Source of the DNA: Candidatus Moduliflexus flocculans
GTDB taxonomy: Bacteria > Moduliflexota > Moduliflexia > Moduliflexales > Moduliflexaceae
NCBI GenBank assembly: GCA_000739515.1
Contig: DF820459.1
Location: 761,477 to 797,446 of the forward strand
Direction: 5' to 3'
DNA length: 35,970 bases
The first letter of the stretch is position 1; each line of letters begins with the position of its first letter. The position numbers and the translations under genes are program-made. The notes beneath the pieces are model-generated. The model was not told the origin of the DNA. It saw nothing but the letters and a program-made list of their open reading frames with translations, and made no database searches. This document shows, piece by piece, positions 1-8,001 of the stretch.

Positions 1-101
1 TCGTCCGTGAGTGATTGCTCGTGTCAAGAACCCACCCCCAACCCCTCCCCGGAGGGGAGGGTGCGGTCATTCGTCTCGAATCGGCTGCGTAACATGAGTT
101 A
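1..101. repeat. Dispersed repeat family A, copy 1
   Basis: A C-rich then G-rich stretch (about 31-60, an imperfect palindrome) is followed at 61-101 by a 41-nt unit that recurs base for base at 31673-31713 and in diverged form at 1222-1252. The core reads TCGAATCGGCTGCGTAA. The window begins here, so the left limit is unknown. Nothing else is evident in the gene-free stretch 1-322 except this unit and the family B hairpin at 130-160. Confidence 0.75.
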
Positions 102-129
102 CTAATGCCATTATAGATGCGAGGTTAAA

Positions 130-160
130 GACCTCACAGGTTTTGAACACCTGTGAGGTC
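130..160. repeat. Palindromic repeat family B, copy 1
   Basis: A perfect 12-bp inverted repeat: arm GACCTCACAGGT at 130-141 and its complement at 149-160, with a 7-nt loop. It is the first of six copies in the window (others near 14689, 18514, 30161, 34131, 35833). It lies upstream of the binding-protein gene and has no T tract, so there is no reason to call a terminator for this copy. Confidence 0.85.
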
Positions 161-322
161 TGCGCATGGCGCAGGCGCAATATGAATTCTTAATGCTCGC
201 GTCTATAATTTCAATTCAATGTCATGCGCCAATGTATTCATCAGAACAACACTATCATCAGGGATAGAGCGTAATGACTCTCCCGGTTTCATCAGAGAAA
301 ACTTATTGCGCTGACGCCCCAA

Positions 323-1099
323 ATGTCTATGAAACAGGAAAAACAGGCTCGAAACCGAATCAGAAGAATAAGCCTCGTTGTGGTGATGCTGCTCTCGATG
401 AGCAGTTCGACGCTTGCTGCTGAAAAAATCGCGCTGGGAGTCCATTTTTCAAATCAACAGGATGTGTTGGGAAAATGGATTGATCTGATTTATACTGAAG
501 CGTTTCGGCGCATCGGCATGGAAATGGAATATAAAGAACTCCCTTATAAACGCGGCGACGCGATGGTAGATGCCGGGGAGATTGATGGCGTTTTAGCCAG
601 GCCGAAAAATTATGGAGACCTTCACCCCTCGCTCATCAGAGTCGAAGAAGCCGCGCCGATTGATTCATTAGGAGCGTTTGCGACAGAAGCCGGCCTCCAA
701 TTACAAGGATGGGAAAGTTTGAAAGGCATGGCGGGGGTCATCGAATACCCGCGAGGCTTCGTTCTGGCCGAAATCAATCTCCCAAAACTCGTTACGCCGG
801 AACAAATCTCTCCGTCGGATAATTTAGTGCAATCGCTCAAAAAACTCGCTGCCGGGCGGATTCACCTGTTGCTCGCTCCGGCTTCAATTTTAGGGCAATT
901 GCTGCGCTCCGAGGAATTTGCGAACTCAGGCATTCGGAATGTCGGCGCAATGCAGGACGTGGAATTGTTTGCGTATCTGCAATCGAAACATGCGGAGACG
1001 GCGGTCAAGTTAGCGGAAGCCTTGCGCTCGATGAAAACCGAAGGGTTATTCGAACAGTATCGCGCGACAGCGGAAGAAGCCACGAAAAAAGCTCAATAA
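323..1099 (+). CDS. Periplasmic substrate-binding protein (ABC amino-acid-type fold)
   Basis: A 258-residue exported protein. A basic N-terminus (RNRIRR) is followed by a hydrophobic stretch and an A-A cleavage-type site near residue 33, so it is probably periplasmic. The pattern of the mature part (an early sensor-like strand, EYKELPYKRGDAMVDAGEIDG, then a second lobe) fits the family 3 solute-binding fold used by ABC importers and by chemosensory proteins. No ABC permease or ATPase is nearby. The next gene, 272 nt downstream on the same strand, is a chemoreceptor, so a role in presenting a ligand to that receptor is a reasonable inference. The ligand is unknown. No clear ribosome-binding site precedes the ATG; a second in-frame ATG lies two codons later. 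Confidence 0.75.
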   Translation: MSMKQEKQARNRIRRISLVVVMLLSMSSSTLAAEKIALGVHFSNQQDVLGKWIDLIYTEAFRRIGMEMEYKELPYKRGDAMVDAGEIDGVLARPKNYGDLHPSLIRVEEAAPIDSLGAFATEAGLQLQGWESLKGMAGVIEYPRGFVLAEINLPKLVTPEQISPSDNLVQSLKKLAAGRIHLLLAPASILGQLLRSEEFANSGIRNVGAMQDVELFAYLQSKHAETAVKLAEALRSMKTEGLFEQYRATAEEATKKAQ

Positions 1100-1127
1100 A
1101 TAACTGCTGTTATGCAACGTCTCCGCG

Positions 1128-1252
1128 AATTCCCCTCCTGGGAGGGGCAAGGGGTGGGTTGGTTATGTCGCGGATTCTTGCGCTATAACCCACCCCAAAC
1201 CCCTCCCAGGAGAGGGAGTTTGTAGTCATTCGCATCGAATCGGCTGCGTAAT
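1128..1252. repeat. Large inverted repeat joined to a family A unit (copy 2)
   Basis: Two C/G-rich arms of about 38-40 nt (1128-1167 and 1183-1220) form an imperfect inverted repeat around a 15-nt spacer. The right arm runs directly into a diverged family A core at 1222-1252. It fills most of the gap between the binding-protein gene and the chemoreceptor gene. A short G/C palindrome (CCCCTGACAGGGG) at 1301-1313 lies beyond it and could be an operator for the receptor gene, but I have no partner for it. Confidence 0.75.
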
Positions 1253-1371
1253 ACGTAATAGAAGTAAGTAACGTTAAACATGACAAAAGCGTATTTTATC
1301 CCCCTGACAGGGGAGATGTTATCGCGTTTTTACATCTTAATGCGCATGTTTATAGCAATAAGGGGACTATT

Positions 1372-3330
1372 ATGCGTACCGATACCAATATGCCTATGAG
1401 CGGAATTCACAGCCTGCAATTCAAGCTGGGGTTGGCATTGATTTTTGTGGCGACAATCGTCTTGTCAGGTTTCGGCTGGTATCAATATACAACGCTAAAA
1501 ACCGAAAGAATAGATGGGCTGACGCAAATTGCCGACACCGCAATTGAGCGATTGGCGGAGGGATTAGCCGAACCGTTATGGAATTTCGCCGAGACTCAGC
1601 GCGATCAAATACTCATCACAGAGATGCGCGAACAGTCAATCTATGCGATTGTGATTACAAACCCGCAAGGTCAGCGCGTTGTGGCAAAAGTTCGCAATGA
1701 GAAGTGGGAGATTATCTCGACGCACGATGAAATCCCGCCAGAAGGCATTATACGCTCCAAAGAAGTCGTCCGCGCTGGAGAAGTATTGGGAACTGTCGAA
1801 TTGCATGTTTCGCTCCGGGCGATGCAGCAGGATTTGAATGAAACCGTTCGCAATTTAGCCATCATGATTCTTGGGTTAGACGCGGCGCTGTATCTGTTTT
1901 TCGCCATCAGCCTGCGCTGGTTTTTGGTGATGCCTGTTAAACGCTTGCTGATGCTTGCCAACAGCCGTTCTGCCGGAAATTTTGATCTGGAAATCGCCGG
2001 GCTGAAGCAGCACGATGAGATCGGCGCGCTAGCGAATGCGTATCAGCAGATGAGGGAAACGATTCAAAACGCGCTGCGGGAAATGGATCGGCTGATTCAG
2101 GCCGTGCAGCAAGGGAAATTGGCGATTCGTGGCGATGAGCGCACCTTTCAAGGAAGTTGGAGTCAATTGATCGTCGGCGTCAATCGCGTGTTTGACGCAT
2201 TTACCACGCCATTAAACTCGATGAAAACGTCAATTGCGCGGATTTCTCAGGGGGATATTCCGTCGCAGATGTCTGGCGAATACGCTGGCGATTTTGACGC
2301 GATTAAAAATGATTTGAATGTCATGATTCGCACGTTGCGAAATTTCGCGTTCCGCGTCCGCGCGGCGGCGGATCAGGTGGCTTCGGGGAGTCATGAACTG
2401 AGCGCGACCGCCGGGCAGATGTCGCAAGGCGCGGCCAAGCAAGCCGCGACCGCTCAGGAAGTTTCGGCGACGATGGAAGAAATCTCCGCGAATATTCGCC
2501 AAAACGCGGAAAATGCGCAGCAAACGGAAAAAATCGCGATCAAAGCGGTCGAAGATGCCAGAGCCAGCGGGAAAACCGTCGCGCAAACGCTTCAGGCCAT
2601 GCGTGAAATTGCCGATAAAATCGAGGTGATTGAACGGATCGCCAACCAAACCCACATTCTGTCGCTGAATGCGACGATTGAAGCGGCGAAGGCGCAGGAA
2701 TATGGCAAGGGGTTTGCCGTCGTCGCGTCTGAAGTCCGCCTGCTGGCCGAACGAAGCCGTCTCGCAGCAGAAGAAATCAGCGATTTGGCGAGTTCCAGCG
2801 TCATTATTGCGGAAACTGCCGGAGAGATGCTGACGCAGTTAGTCCCGAATATCGAAAAAACGGCGTTGTTAGTGCAGGAAATTACCTCGGCCAGTCATGA
2901 GCAGAAAACCGGAGTTGAACAGGTGAATCAAGCCATTCAGCAGTTAGATATCGTCATTCAGCAAAATGTCTCGATTGCAGAAGAAACGGCGGCGACCGCG
3001 TCCGTGCTTTCCGAACAGGCCGAACACCTTCAAAGTGTCGTGGCGTTTTTTCATATCACGGACACCGTTGAAGAAGCCGATGATCAATGGAGTGTCTTGA
3101 TGAATTCGATGCAGACCGTTCAAGACCATGACCTTCGCGCCAAAATTGCCACCGCAATTCAAGCGATTGCGAACCGGCGTGCCCCGGATCCATCTCTCCA
3201 GAAAAAACGCGCGGATGCTCGCCCGCTTGAACGAGAAATCGGCGGCACACAGAAAAACGCCTCAGAACAATCGTTCGTCAAGGATGCGCCTCACGCCGAT
3301 GAACTGGATCAGGAATTCGAGCATTATTAA
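1372..3330 (+). CDS. Methyl-accepting chemotaxis protein with C-terminal CheR-type tether
   Basis: A 652-residue chemoreceptor. Membrane segments lie near residues 16-36 and 161-186, enclosing a periplasmic sensor of about 120 residues. HAMP-type sequence follows (about 185-325, apparently with a second unit), then a long coiled-coil signalling domain whose conserved hairpin tip is at about 421-460 (SLNATIEAAKAQEYGKGFAV). The last five residues, EFEHY, sit after a polar linker and match the loose x-aromatic-x-x-aromatic pattern of pentapeptides that dock CheR/CheB. The start has a usable AAGGGG about 6 nt upstream. It should sense a periplasmic ligand and control a CheA kinase encoded elsewhere. 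The upstream binding protein is a possible partner. Confidence 0.93.
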   Translation: MRTDTNMPMSGIHSLQFKLGLALIFVATIVLSGFGWYQYTTLKTERIDGLTQIADTAIERLAEGLAEPLWNFAETQRDQILITEMREQSIYAIVITNPQGQRVVAKVRNEKWEIISTHDEIPPEGIIRSKEVVRAGEVLGTVELHVSLRAMQQDLNETVRNLAIMILGLDAALYLFFAISLRWFLVMPVKRLLMLANSRSAGNFDLEIAGLKQHDEIGALANAYQQMRETIQNALREMDRLIQAVQQGKLAIRGDERTFQGSWSQLIVGVNRVFDAFTTPLNSMKTSIARISQGDIPSQMSGEYAGDFDAIKNDLNVMIRTLRNFAFRVRAAADQVASGSHELSATAGQMSQGAAKQAATAQEVSATMEEISANIRQNAENAQQTEKIAIKAVEDARASGKTVAQTLQAMREIADKIEVIERIANQTHILSLNATIEAAKAQEYGKGFAVVASEVRLLAERSRLAAEEISDLASSSVIIAETAGEMLTQLVPNIEKTALLVQEITSASHEQKTGVEQVNQAIQQLDIVIQQNVSIAEETAATASVLSEQAEHLQSVVAFFHITDTVEEADDQWSVLMNSMQTVQDHDLRAKIATAIQAIANRRAPDPSLQKKRADARPLEREIGGTQKNASEQSFVKDAPHADELDQEFEHY

Positions 3331-3354
3331 TCATTCGCTTGCGCATGAAAAGTG

Positions 3355-4644
3355 CTATGGCGTATATAACCCGGCGTTGATTGGGAGATAGAGAGAGAGC
3401 TGCGGAATCAGCGAAATAATAATGAGGCCGACCGTTTCGATGACGACGAACCAGATCGCTTCTTTGGCAACGGAATCGAGGTTGCCATCGACAAGATTGG
3501 CGGCAGTAAACAGATTGACGCCAACCGGCGGCGTGGCCTGCCCGATGGCTAACGCGGTGATAAAAATCACGCCGAACCAGATCGGATCGATCTGAAACGT
3601 CGCTAATACCGGCAGCAGAATCGGCATGACGAGGTACAGAATCGAAATCGCGTCGAGAAACATGCCGAGAATCAGCAGCAGAATATCCACCAGAATAATC
3701 ATCACAATCGCGTTCGGCGAAATGTTGATAATCAGATTCGCGATCATGTCCACCACGCCGATCACCGACGCCGTCCACGAAAAAATCCCCGCAAACACCA
3801 CGATAAACATGATGACCGAGCTTGTCACGCAGGAATCCACCAGCGTCTGCACGAGATCGCGCCAGGTCACGGAACGATAGATGAACACTGCGACAAACAG
3901 GCTGTAAAAGACGGCGACCACCGCTGCTTCGGTCGGCGTAAACACGCCCGCGTAAATGCCACCGAGAATAATGACCGGCGAGAGGAGCGCCCAGATCGCC
4001 TCCTTGGTCGCAATCAGAATCTCTTTCAGACTTCCGCGTTCTTCAAGGCCGCGATAGCCGCGTTTGCGGGAAATCAGATACGCCATGAGCGCGACCAGCA
4101 AGCCCATCACGATTCCAGGAATAATCCCGGCCACAAACAGCGTGCCAACAGATTGGCCTGTAATATTGCCATAGATGATAAACGCGATGCTGGGCGGAAT
4201 GATGATTGACAGGTCAGACGACGTGGCGACAATCGCGGCGGCGAAATATTTGCTGTAGCCGTGCCGCACCATCGGCGCAATCAAAATCAAGCCGATGGCC
4301 GCTGTCGTTGCCGGACCTGAGCCGGAAATCGCGCCCCAGAACATGGCGGTCAGCACGGCGACCACCGCTAATCCGCCGACGCTTCTTCCCACGATTAATT
4401 CAAGCAGGCGGGCGATTTTTGCGGCGAGCCTGGCTTTTTCCATGATCGTTCCGGCCAGCACAAAAAACGGAATCGCCAAGAGCGGAAACGAGGCGATGCC
4501 GGAGACGAAATTCACGCCTAACATCCCGATTCCCTGATTAAAGGCGATCACGGTAATCACCGCCGAGACGCCAAGCACCGTGCCGATGGGAACGCCAAGC
4601 AACAGCAGCAACATAAACACAGACAAAATCAGCGCAGTTTCCAT
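3355..4644 (-). CDS. dctM: TRAP transporter large permease (DctM)
   Basis: A very hydrophobic protein of about 429 residues with a dozen or so membrane segments. It has the DctM signature in which the early part reads FWGAISGSGPATTAAIG and later SSDLSIIIPPSIAFIIYGN. DctM is the sodium-coupled channel subunit of TRAP carboxylate/sugar-acid transporters. It is the third gene of dctP-dctQ-dctM and ends 24 nt from the convergent chemoreceptor. The reading frame extends upstream to a TTG at 4662, but the ATG at 4644 gives the normal family N-terminus (METALILSVF), so I use it. A 174-nt gap with a family C palindrome separates it from dctQ, which is wide for a TRAP operon. Confidence 0.95.
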   Translation of the reverse strand: METALILSVFMLLLLLGVPIGTVLGVSAVITVIAFNQGIGMLGVNFVSGIASFPLLAIPFFVLAGTIMEKARLAAKIARLLELIVGRSVGGLAVVAVLTAMFWGAISGSGPATTAAIGLILIAPMVRHGYSKYFAAAIVATSSDLSIIIPPSIAFIIYGNITGQSVGTLFVAGIIPGIVMGLLVALMAYLISRKRGYRGLEERGSLKEILIATKEAIWALLSPVIILGGIYAGVFTPTEAAVVAVFYSLFVAVFIYRSVTWRDLVQTLVDSCVTSSVIMFIVVFAGIFSWTASVIGVVDMIANLIINISPNAIVMIILVDILLLILGMFLDAISILYLVMPILLPVLATFQIDPIWFGVIFITALAIGQATPPVGVNLFTAANLVDGNLDSVAKEAIWFVVIETVGLIIISLIPQLSLYLPINAGLYTP

Positions 4645-4752
4645 AACGATAAATATTCCCAAAGATTTATGAGCATTAAAAATTATTTCGATAATATCGC
4701 AAAATTATTTGCAGTTATGTGTAATGACACAGAACGTTATGGCGAGGAAATC

Positions 4753-4783
4753 GCTGTCAGACACCTTCAAGGTGTCTGACAGC
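4753..4783. repeat. Palindromic repeat family C, copy 1
   Basis: A perfect palindrome of 15-nt arms around one base (arm GCTGTCAGACACCTT), sitting between dctQ and dctM on transcribed RNA. Other copies are at 11422, 21507 and 29101, with a half copy at 32858. Here it has no T tract on either side, so it may modulate rather than end transcription between the two TRAP genes. Confidence 0.88.
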
Positions 4784-4818
4784 TTGTCCATAACCTTGTA
4801 TGTCAATACAGTTATGCT

Positions 4819-5301
4819 CTAACGTTTCGCCTCAAGTTCTTTGAATTTTCGCGTTGTTTCGCGATAAATGCCGAGAAAGACAAATACCGACAAGATCGGC
4901 ACGCCGACGTAATAGACGGTCATCGGAATGCCGAGCGCGCCGGAAATGCTGTGAAAAATGGTCGTTTCCGCGTAAATGGTCTGAATCATCACGATATCCA
5001 CGACGCAGAACAGCGCGGCGCTCAGGAAGGCGCTCAGCAGAATCACCGCCTGTTTCCAACGTTTTGGAAACAGATCGTAGAGCGACACCATGCCGAGATG
5101 ACCGCCTTTTTCGAACGCGAGGCCGGTGCCGATCAAGGTCATCCAGACAAACAGGTTGATGGTCACTTCTTCGGTGGCGGCAAACGATTTATGCAAAAAA
5201 TAGCGGCTGACCACATTCAGAAACGCGATCAAGGCCATAATCAACATCAAAATTGCGGCAATCCATTCATCAATCCGAAAGTGTTTCTTCGATTCGCTCA
5301 T
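4819..5301 (-). CDS. dctQ: TRAP transporter small permease (DctQ)
   Basis: A 160-residue membrane protein with four predicted helices, the usual size and layout for DctQ. The family-typical pattern is visible: a first helix followed by NVVSRYFLHKSFAATEEV, then a conserved region with GTGLAFEKGGHLGMV. DctQ pairs with DctM to make the membrane part of the transporter. It lies between dctP and dctM on the same strand. The gap to dctP (about 117 nt) is filled by a family E palindrome. Confidence 0.93.
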   Translation of the reverse strand: MSESKKHFRIDEWIAAILMLIMALIAFLNVVSRYFLHKSFAATEEVTINLFVWMTLIGTGLAFEKGGHLGMVSLYDLFPKRWKQAVILLSAFLSAALFCVVDIVMIQTIYAETTIFHSISGALGIPMTVYYVGVPILSVFVFLGIYRETTRKFKELEAKR

Positions 5302-5325
5302 AATATATTGTCAGGCAATTAAGCC

Positions 5326-5406
5326 TGTCATTGCGAGGAGCGACAGCGACGAAGCAATCCCGCGCTATCAACGAGATTGCTTCGTCGCAAGCTGTTCGTA
5401 ATGACA
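5326..5406. repeat. Palindromic repeat family E, copy 1
   Basis: An inverted repeat running from TGTCATTGCGAGG to the complementary ATGACA at the right edge. Arms contain GACGAAGCAATC and GATTGCTTCGTC. This kind of sequence is a commonly seen dispersed palindrome in many bacterial genomes. It fills the dctP-dctQ junction. A second copy is at 17330-17409. Confidence 0.88.
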
Positions 5407-5418
5407 ACATTGACCTGT

Positions 5419-6486
5419 TTATTGCCCCATGTCAGCCAGCGCTTTTTTATACAGGTCTTCGCCGATTTTCGGCACCCAGGTGTCATAAATCGGTTTCACG
5501 GCATCTTTGAAGGCTTGCAGTTCGGCGTCGGAAAGGGTCGAGACGGTCATCCCCTTTTCCTGGAGGAATTTCACCGGATCAGCCACTTCCATCGTGTAAT
5601 TGAACTCGTTTTTCAAGATATTCAACGACACGTCGCCATCCAGCCCGGCGCGGCTCAGCGCTTTTTCAAAACGCGCCGCCTGTTCTGCGGCTTCTTTAAT
5701 CGCGGCCTTGATGTCATCCGGGAAAGCGTCCCAATCTTTTTTATTCCAGTAAATCATCAGCGGATCGGCGAGATAATTCCAGAACGTCGCGTATTTATGG
5801 TATTGATGAATCTGCACCGGAATCAGCACGCCGACCGGGTTTTCCTGACCGTCCACCGTGCCTTGCTGGAAGGCGGTCACGGCATCGCCCCAGTTCATGT
5901 TGATCGGGTCTGCGCCCAGCGCCTTAAACGTATCAATAAAAATCGGGCTTCCCACGACGCGGACGCGCAGCCCTTTCAAATCTTCCGGTGTCTTGATCTC
6001 TTTTTTGCTGTTGGTAATCTGGCGGAAACCGTTTTCGCCCCATGCCAGCGGCATGACGCCTTTCTCTTCCATCGCCGCGAAAATCGCCTTGCCGGTTTCG
6101 CCGGTTTCTAATTTATCGAGGTTTTCCAGCGTGTTGATAAAAAACGGCAGCGAGAAGATATTCTTCTGCGGCAGCACGGTGGCGGAGTTAATCGTGGATT
6201 CGAAGGCGACATCAATCACGCCCTGCGCCACCATCTGGAAGGCGTTCAACTGTGCCCCTTTCAGCAGCGTGCTGCCGAAATACGGTTTCACGACGATCTG
6301 GCCGTTGGTCTTTTCATTCACGAGATCGGCAAATTTCTGCGCTCCCATGCCCCAGTAAAACGTTGGGCCAACGTTGACCTGCAACTTGTATTCCTTTTTG
6401 AAATTGGCTGCCCCGGCCAACGCGCTTGCCAGCATGAGCATGACAGACATCAACGCCACGCTTTTGAGAAACAATCTGGTCTTCAT
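5419..6486 (-). CDS. dctP: TRAP transporter periplasmic receptor (DctP)
   Basis: A 355-residue extracytoplasmic binding protein. The start at 6486 is preceded by GAGAGGTGG and gives a textbook signal peptide (basic MKTR, hydrophobic core, cleavage near ALAGAA). The reading frame continues 33 codons further upstream, but that part looks non-coding. Family features include the region GLRVRVVGSPIFIDTFKALG with the ligand-binding Arg, and the later GTVDGQENPVG that is nearly universal in DctP. The substrate (a C4-dicarboxylate, keto acid or sugar acid) cannot be told from sequence alone. It is the first gene of the TRAP operon. About 200 nt upstream of it I see no convincing promoter. Confidence 0.95.
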   Translation of the reverse strand: MKTRLFLKSVALMSVMLMLASALAGAANFKKEYKLQVNVGPTFYWGMGAQKFADLVNEKTNGQIVVKPYFGSTLLKGAQLNAFQMVAQGVIDVAFESTINSATVLPQKNIFSLPFFINTLENLDKLETGETGKAIFAAMEEKGVMPLAWGENGFRQITNSKKEIKTPEDLKGLRVRVVGSPIFIDTFKALGADPINMNWGDAVTAFQQGTVDGQENPVGVLIPVQIHQYHKYATFWNYLADPLMIYWNKKDWDAFPDDIKAAIKEAAEQAARFEKALSRAGLDGDVSLNILKNEFNYTMEVADPVKFLQEKGMTVSTLSDAELQAFKDAVKPIYDTWVPKIGEDLYKKALADMGQ

Positions 6487-6686
6487 ATTCCACCTCTCAT
6501 AGAATGTTGAACATCTCCGAATCATTCGGAATAGTGAGCCTGAACGACAAGAACCGTCCTTCCGCATAGAAAGCGAGACTGTCAAGTTTTTTCTCCATTT
6601 CGTTCACAGACGAGAAACAGCACATTTAAACCGTTATCAGCAGGAACTTCTTGACAAAAAAGATGTTTGCGCGGAAAGAAATAGAG

Positions 6687-6845
6687 TAATTATTTTGCCC
6701 GTAGGGCTTCAGGTCTTGTAGAAAGCGGCAAGAGACGCACATTTCTACCGCGTAGCGGTTGTGACCGCTCTCCTATCGCCTACGGCGAATAATGTTCTTC
6801 CGTCCGTCTTCTACAACACCCGAAGCCCTACGGGCTAAATAATTA
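6687..6845. mobile_element. MITE-like element, family D copy 1
   Basis: A 159-nt element with near-perfect terminal inverted repeats of about 38 nt, starting TAATTATTT at the left and ending AAATAATTA at the right. It contains four small hairpins of one design, each a 4-bp stem around a GTA or TAC loop (6697-6707, 6748-6758, 6777-6787, 6825-6835). The first two have GTA and the last two TAC, so the whole is symmetrical. No transposase is encoded. It sits between divergent dctP and the broken hicB, in the place where a hicA could have been. A diverged copy is at 21541-21706. Confidence 0.75.
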
Positions 6846-6866
6846 CATCATTTTAATGGCAAGATC

Positions 6867-7221
6867 ATGAGCAACATGCTTCAATATAAAGACTATTACG
6901 GCAGCGTGGAGTATTCAGCCAGCGGAAGACCATGTCTTCTGGGGGAAGATTGAAGGGATTCGAGATTTGATTACCTTCGAAGCCACTGATGTTAACGCTC
7001 TTGAACAGGCGTTTCAAGCAACGGTTGAGCATTATCTTGAACAATGCCAACAGCAGCGACGCGCTCCGCAAAAGACCTTCAAAGGGCGATTCAACGTCAG
7101 AATAGACCCGGAACTGCATAAACAAGCCTCGTATCTTGCCACGCAAGAGCGCGTTTCGCTGAATGAATTCGTCAAAATGGCGATTGCCCATGAAGTCGAA
7201 CGGCATGCGGCGCAAGGATAA
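6867..7221 (+). pseudogene. hicB: Frameshifted HicB-family antitoxin
   Basis: Two overlapping frames together encode a whole HicB-family antitoxin. The first frame (from ATG 6867) gives YKDYYGSVEYSA and stops at 6951. The other frame supplies EDHVFWGKIEGIRDLITFEA and then the usual HicB C-terminus: LEQCQQQRRAPQKTFKGRF followed by a ribbon-helix-helix-like region with RVSLNEFVKMAI. The break coincides with a tandem CAGC CAGC at 6916-6923. Removing one CAGC restores the canonical YSAEDHVFWGKI. The gene is therefore disrupted by a 4-bp duplication, or the assembly has an error here. No hicA toxin is recognisable on either side; the MITE-like element lies directly upstream. A shorter product starting inside the second frame is possible. 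Confidence 0.8.
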
Positions 7222-7299
7222 ACATGTTGAAACATGACAAAAAAGATACTCGCAAGAAAAAAAGTAATCCATAAAATATTCAAAAGGAGATGATGCGAA

Positions 7300-7635
7300 A
7301 TGACCGCTACTGTAAACATTCCTGTCGAATATATCACCGTATTGCAAGCATTAGGAGGGATGAAGGAGGCAATTCAGGACGCTATCCGCCTGTATGCCAT
7401 TGAGCGCGTCGGCGAACGTATCGGCAAATTGCAGCGAGAAATCGCGAGTTTTCAGGCGCAATATGGCATGAGATATGAACAATTTTATACGGCTGTCACG
7501 ACAGATGAAGCCTTTGCGCAGACATTGCGTCAGACGCATCCGACATGGGAACGCGATTTTCAAACGTGGGAATATGATCTTGAGGAATTACAAGAATGGC
7601 TTGGACATTTGGGACGCATTTCGATGCCATCTTAA
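7300..7635 (+). CDS. Small protein, probable antitoxin partner of the TumE-like gene
   Basis: A 111-residue soluble protein with a short N-terminal strand (TATVNIPVEY) and then predicted helices rich in Glu and Gln. I do not recognise its family with certainty. It has a strong AAGGAG 10 nt before the ATG. Its end overlaps the start of the next gene by 40 nt, the arrangement typical of TA pairs with the antitoxin first. The next gene looks like a DUF6516/TumE toxin. By position, this is the likely antitoxin, although it lacks the obvious helix-turn-helix of classical TumA. Confidence 0.6.
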   Translation: MTATVNIPVEYITVLQALGGMKEAIQDAIRLYAIERVGERIGKLQREIASFQAQYGMRYEQFYTAVTTDEAFAQTLRQTHPTWERDFQTWEYDLEELQEWLGHLGRISMPS

Positions 7636-7997
7636 ATCACGCACGCCGAGTTCTCAGCAACGCGCGTGTTCTGCGTTGTGATAGCAGCCAGAATAGAGCC
7701 ATCCTCGATTTCGAAGGCACATGGGGCGAATATCGCATCATTGTTTCAGAAATTCATCGAGTGCAGCGCCCCGTTCGATATGCGTATTATGTGTTAAATC
7801 AACAAAATCAGGTTGTTCATGCCTTTGATAACAGCCCTGATAATCTTGCCATCAAACTTCGTTATCATCAAAACTGGAAAGCCCATCTTCATGAAGAAAT
7901 TCCTCATCAACACGACGCTGATGGCAATATCTCATTGACAGCCTCAGTCATGACATTCGAACAGTTTGTCGAATGGCTTCAAAAACATCTAACATGA
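7596..7997 (+). CDS. TumE/DUF6516-like toxin
   Basis: A protein of up to 133 residues. The central part has the DUF6516 look: a strand with RYAYYVLNQQNQVVHAFDN, then a His-rich segment with PHQHD, then a helix with FEQFVEWLQKHL. Members of this family are small toxins whose biochemistry is only partly known. The start overlaps the preceding gene by 40 nt, suggesting translational coupling; a start a few codons later is possible because no separate ribosome-binding site is visible. It stops 4 nt before aat, so aat may be cotranscribed with this TA pair. Confidence 0.65.
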   Translation: MAWTFGTHFDAILNHARRVLSNARVLRCDSSQNRAILDFEGTWGEYRIIVSEIHRVQRPVRYAYYVLNQQNQVVHAFDNSPDNLAIKLRYHQNWKAHLHEEIPHQHDADGNISLTASVMTFEQFVEWLQKHLT

Positions 7998-8001
7998 AAT
8001 T

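Noticed and set aside
203..445. An 80-codon minus-strand frame over the start of the binding-protein gene
   Set aside because: It overlaps the signal peptide region of a convincing gene and its sequence has low complexity without a ribosome-binding site.
5377..6111. A 244-codon open frame antisense to dctP
   Set aside because: It is opposite a clear DctP gene, His/Arg/Phe-rich, has no family match and begins in a repeat.
6651..6686. A plus-strand promoter at TTGACA 6651-6656 for hicB
   Set aside because: No -10-like sequence occurs at 16-18 nt, and the MITE-like element lies between it and the gene.
7224..7274. A 16-codon Lys-rich frame after hicB (MLKHDKKDTRKKKSNP)
   Set aside because: No ribosome-binding site, extreme composition and very short; may be the decayed remains of something else, but there is nothing to support a gene.
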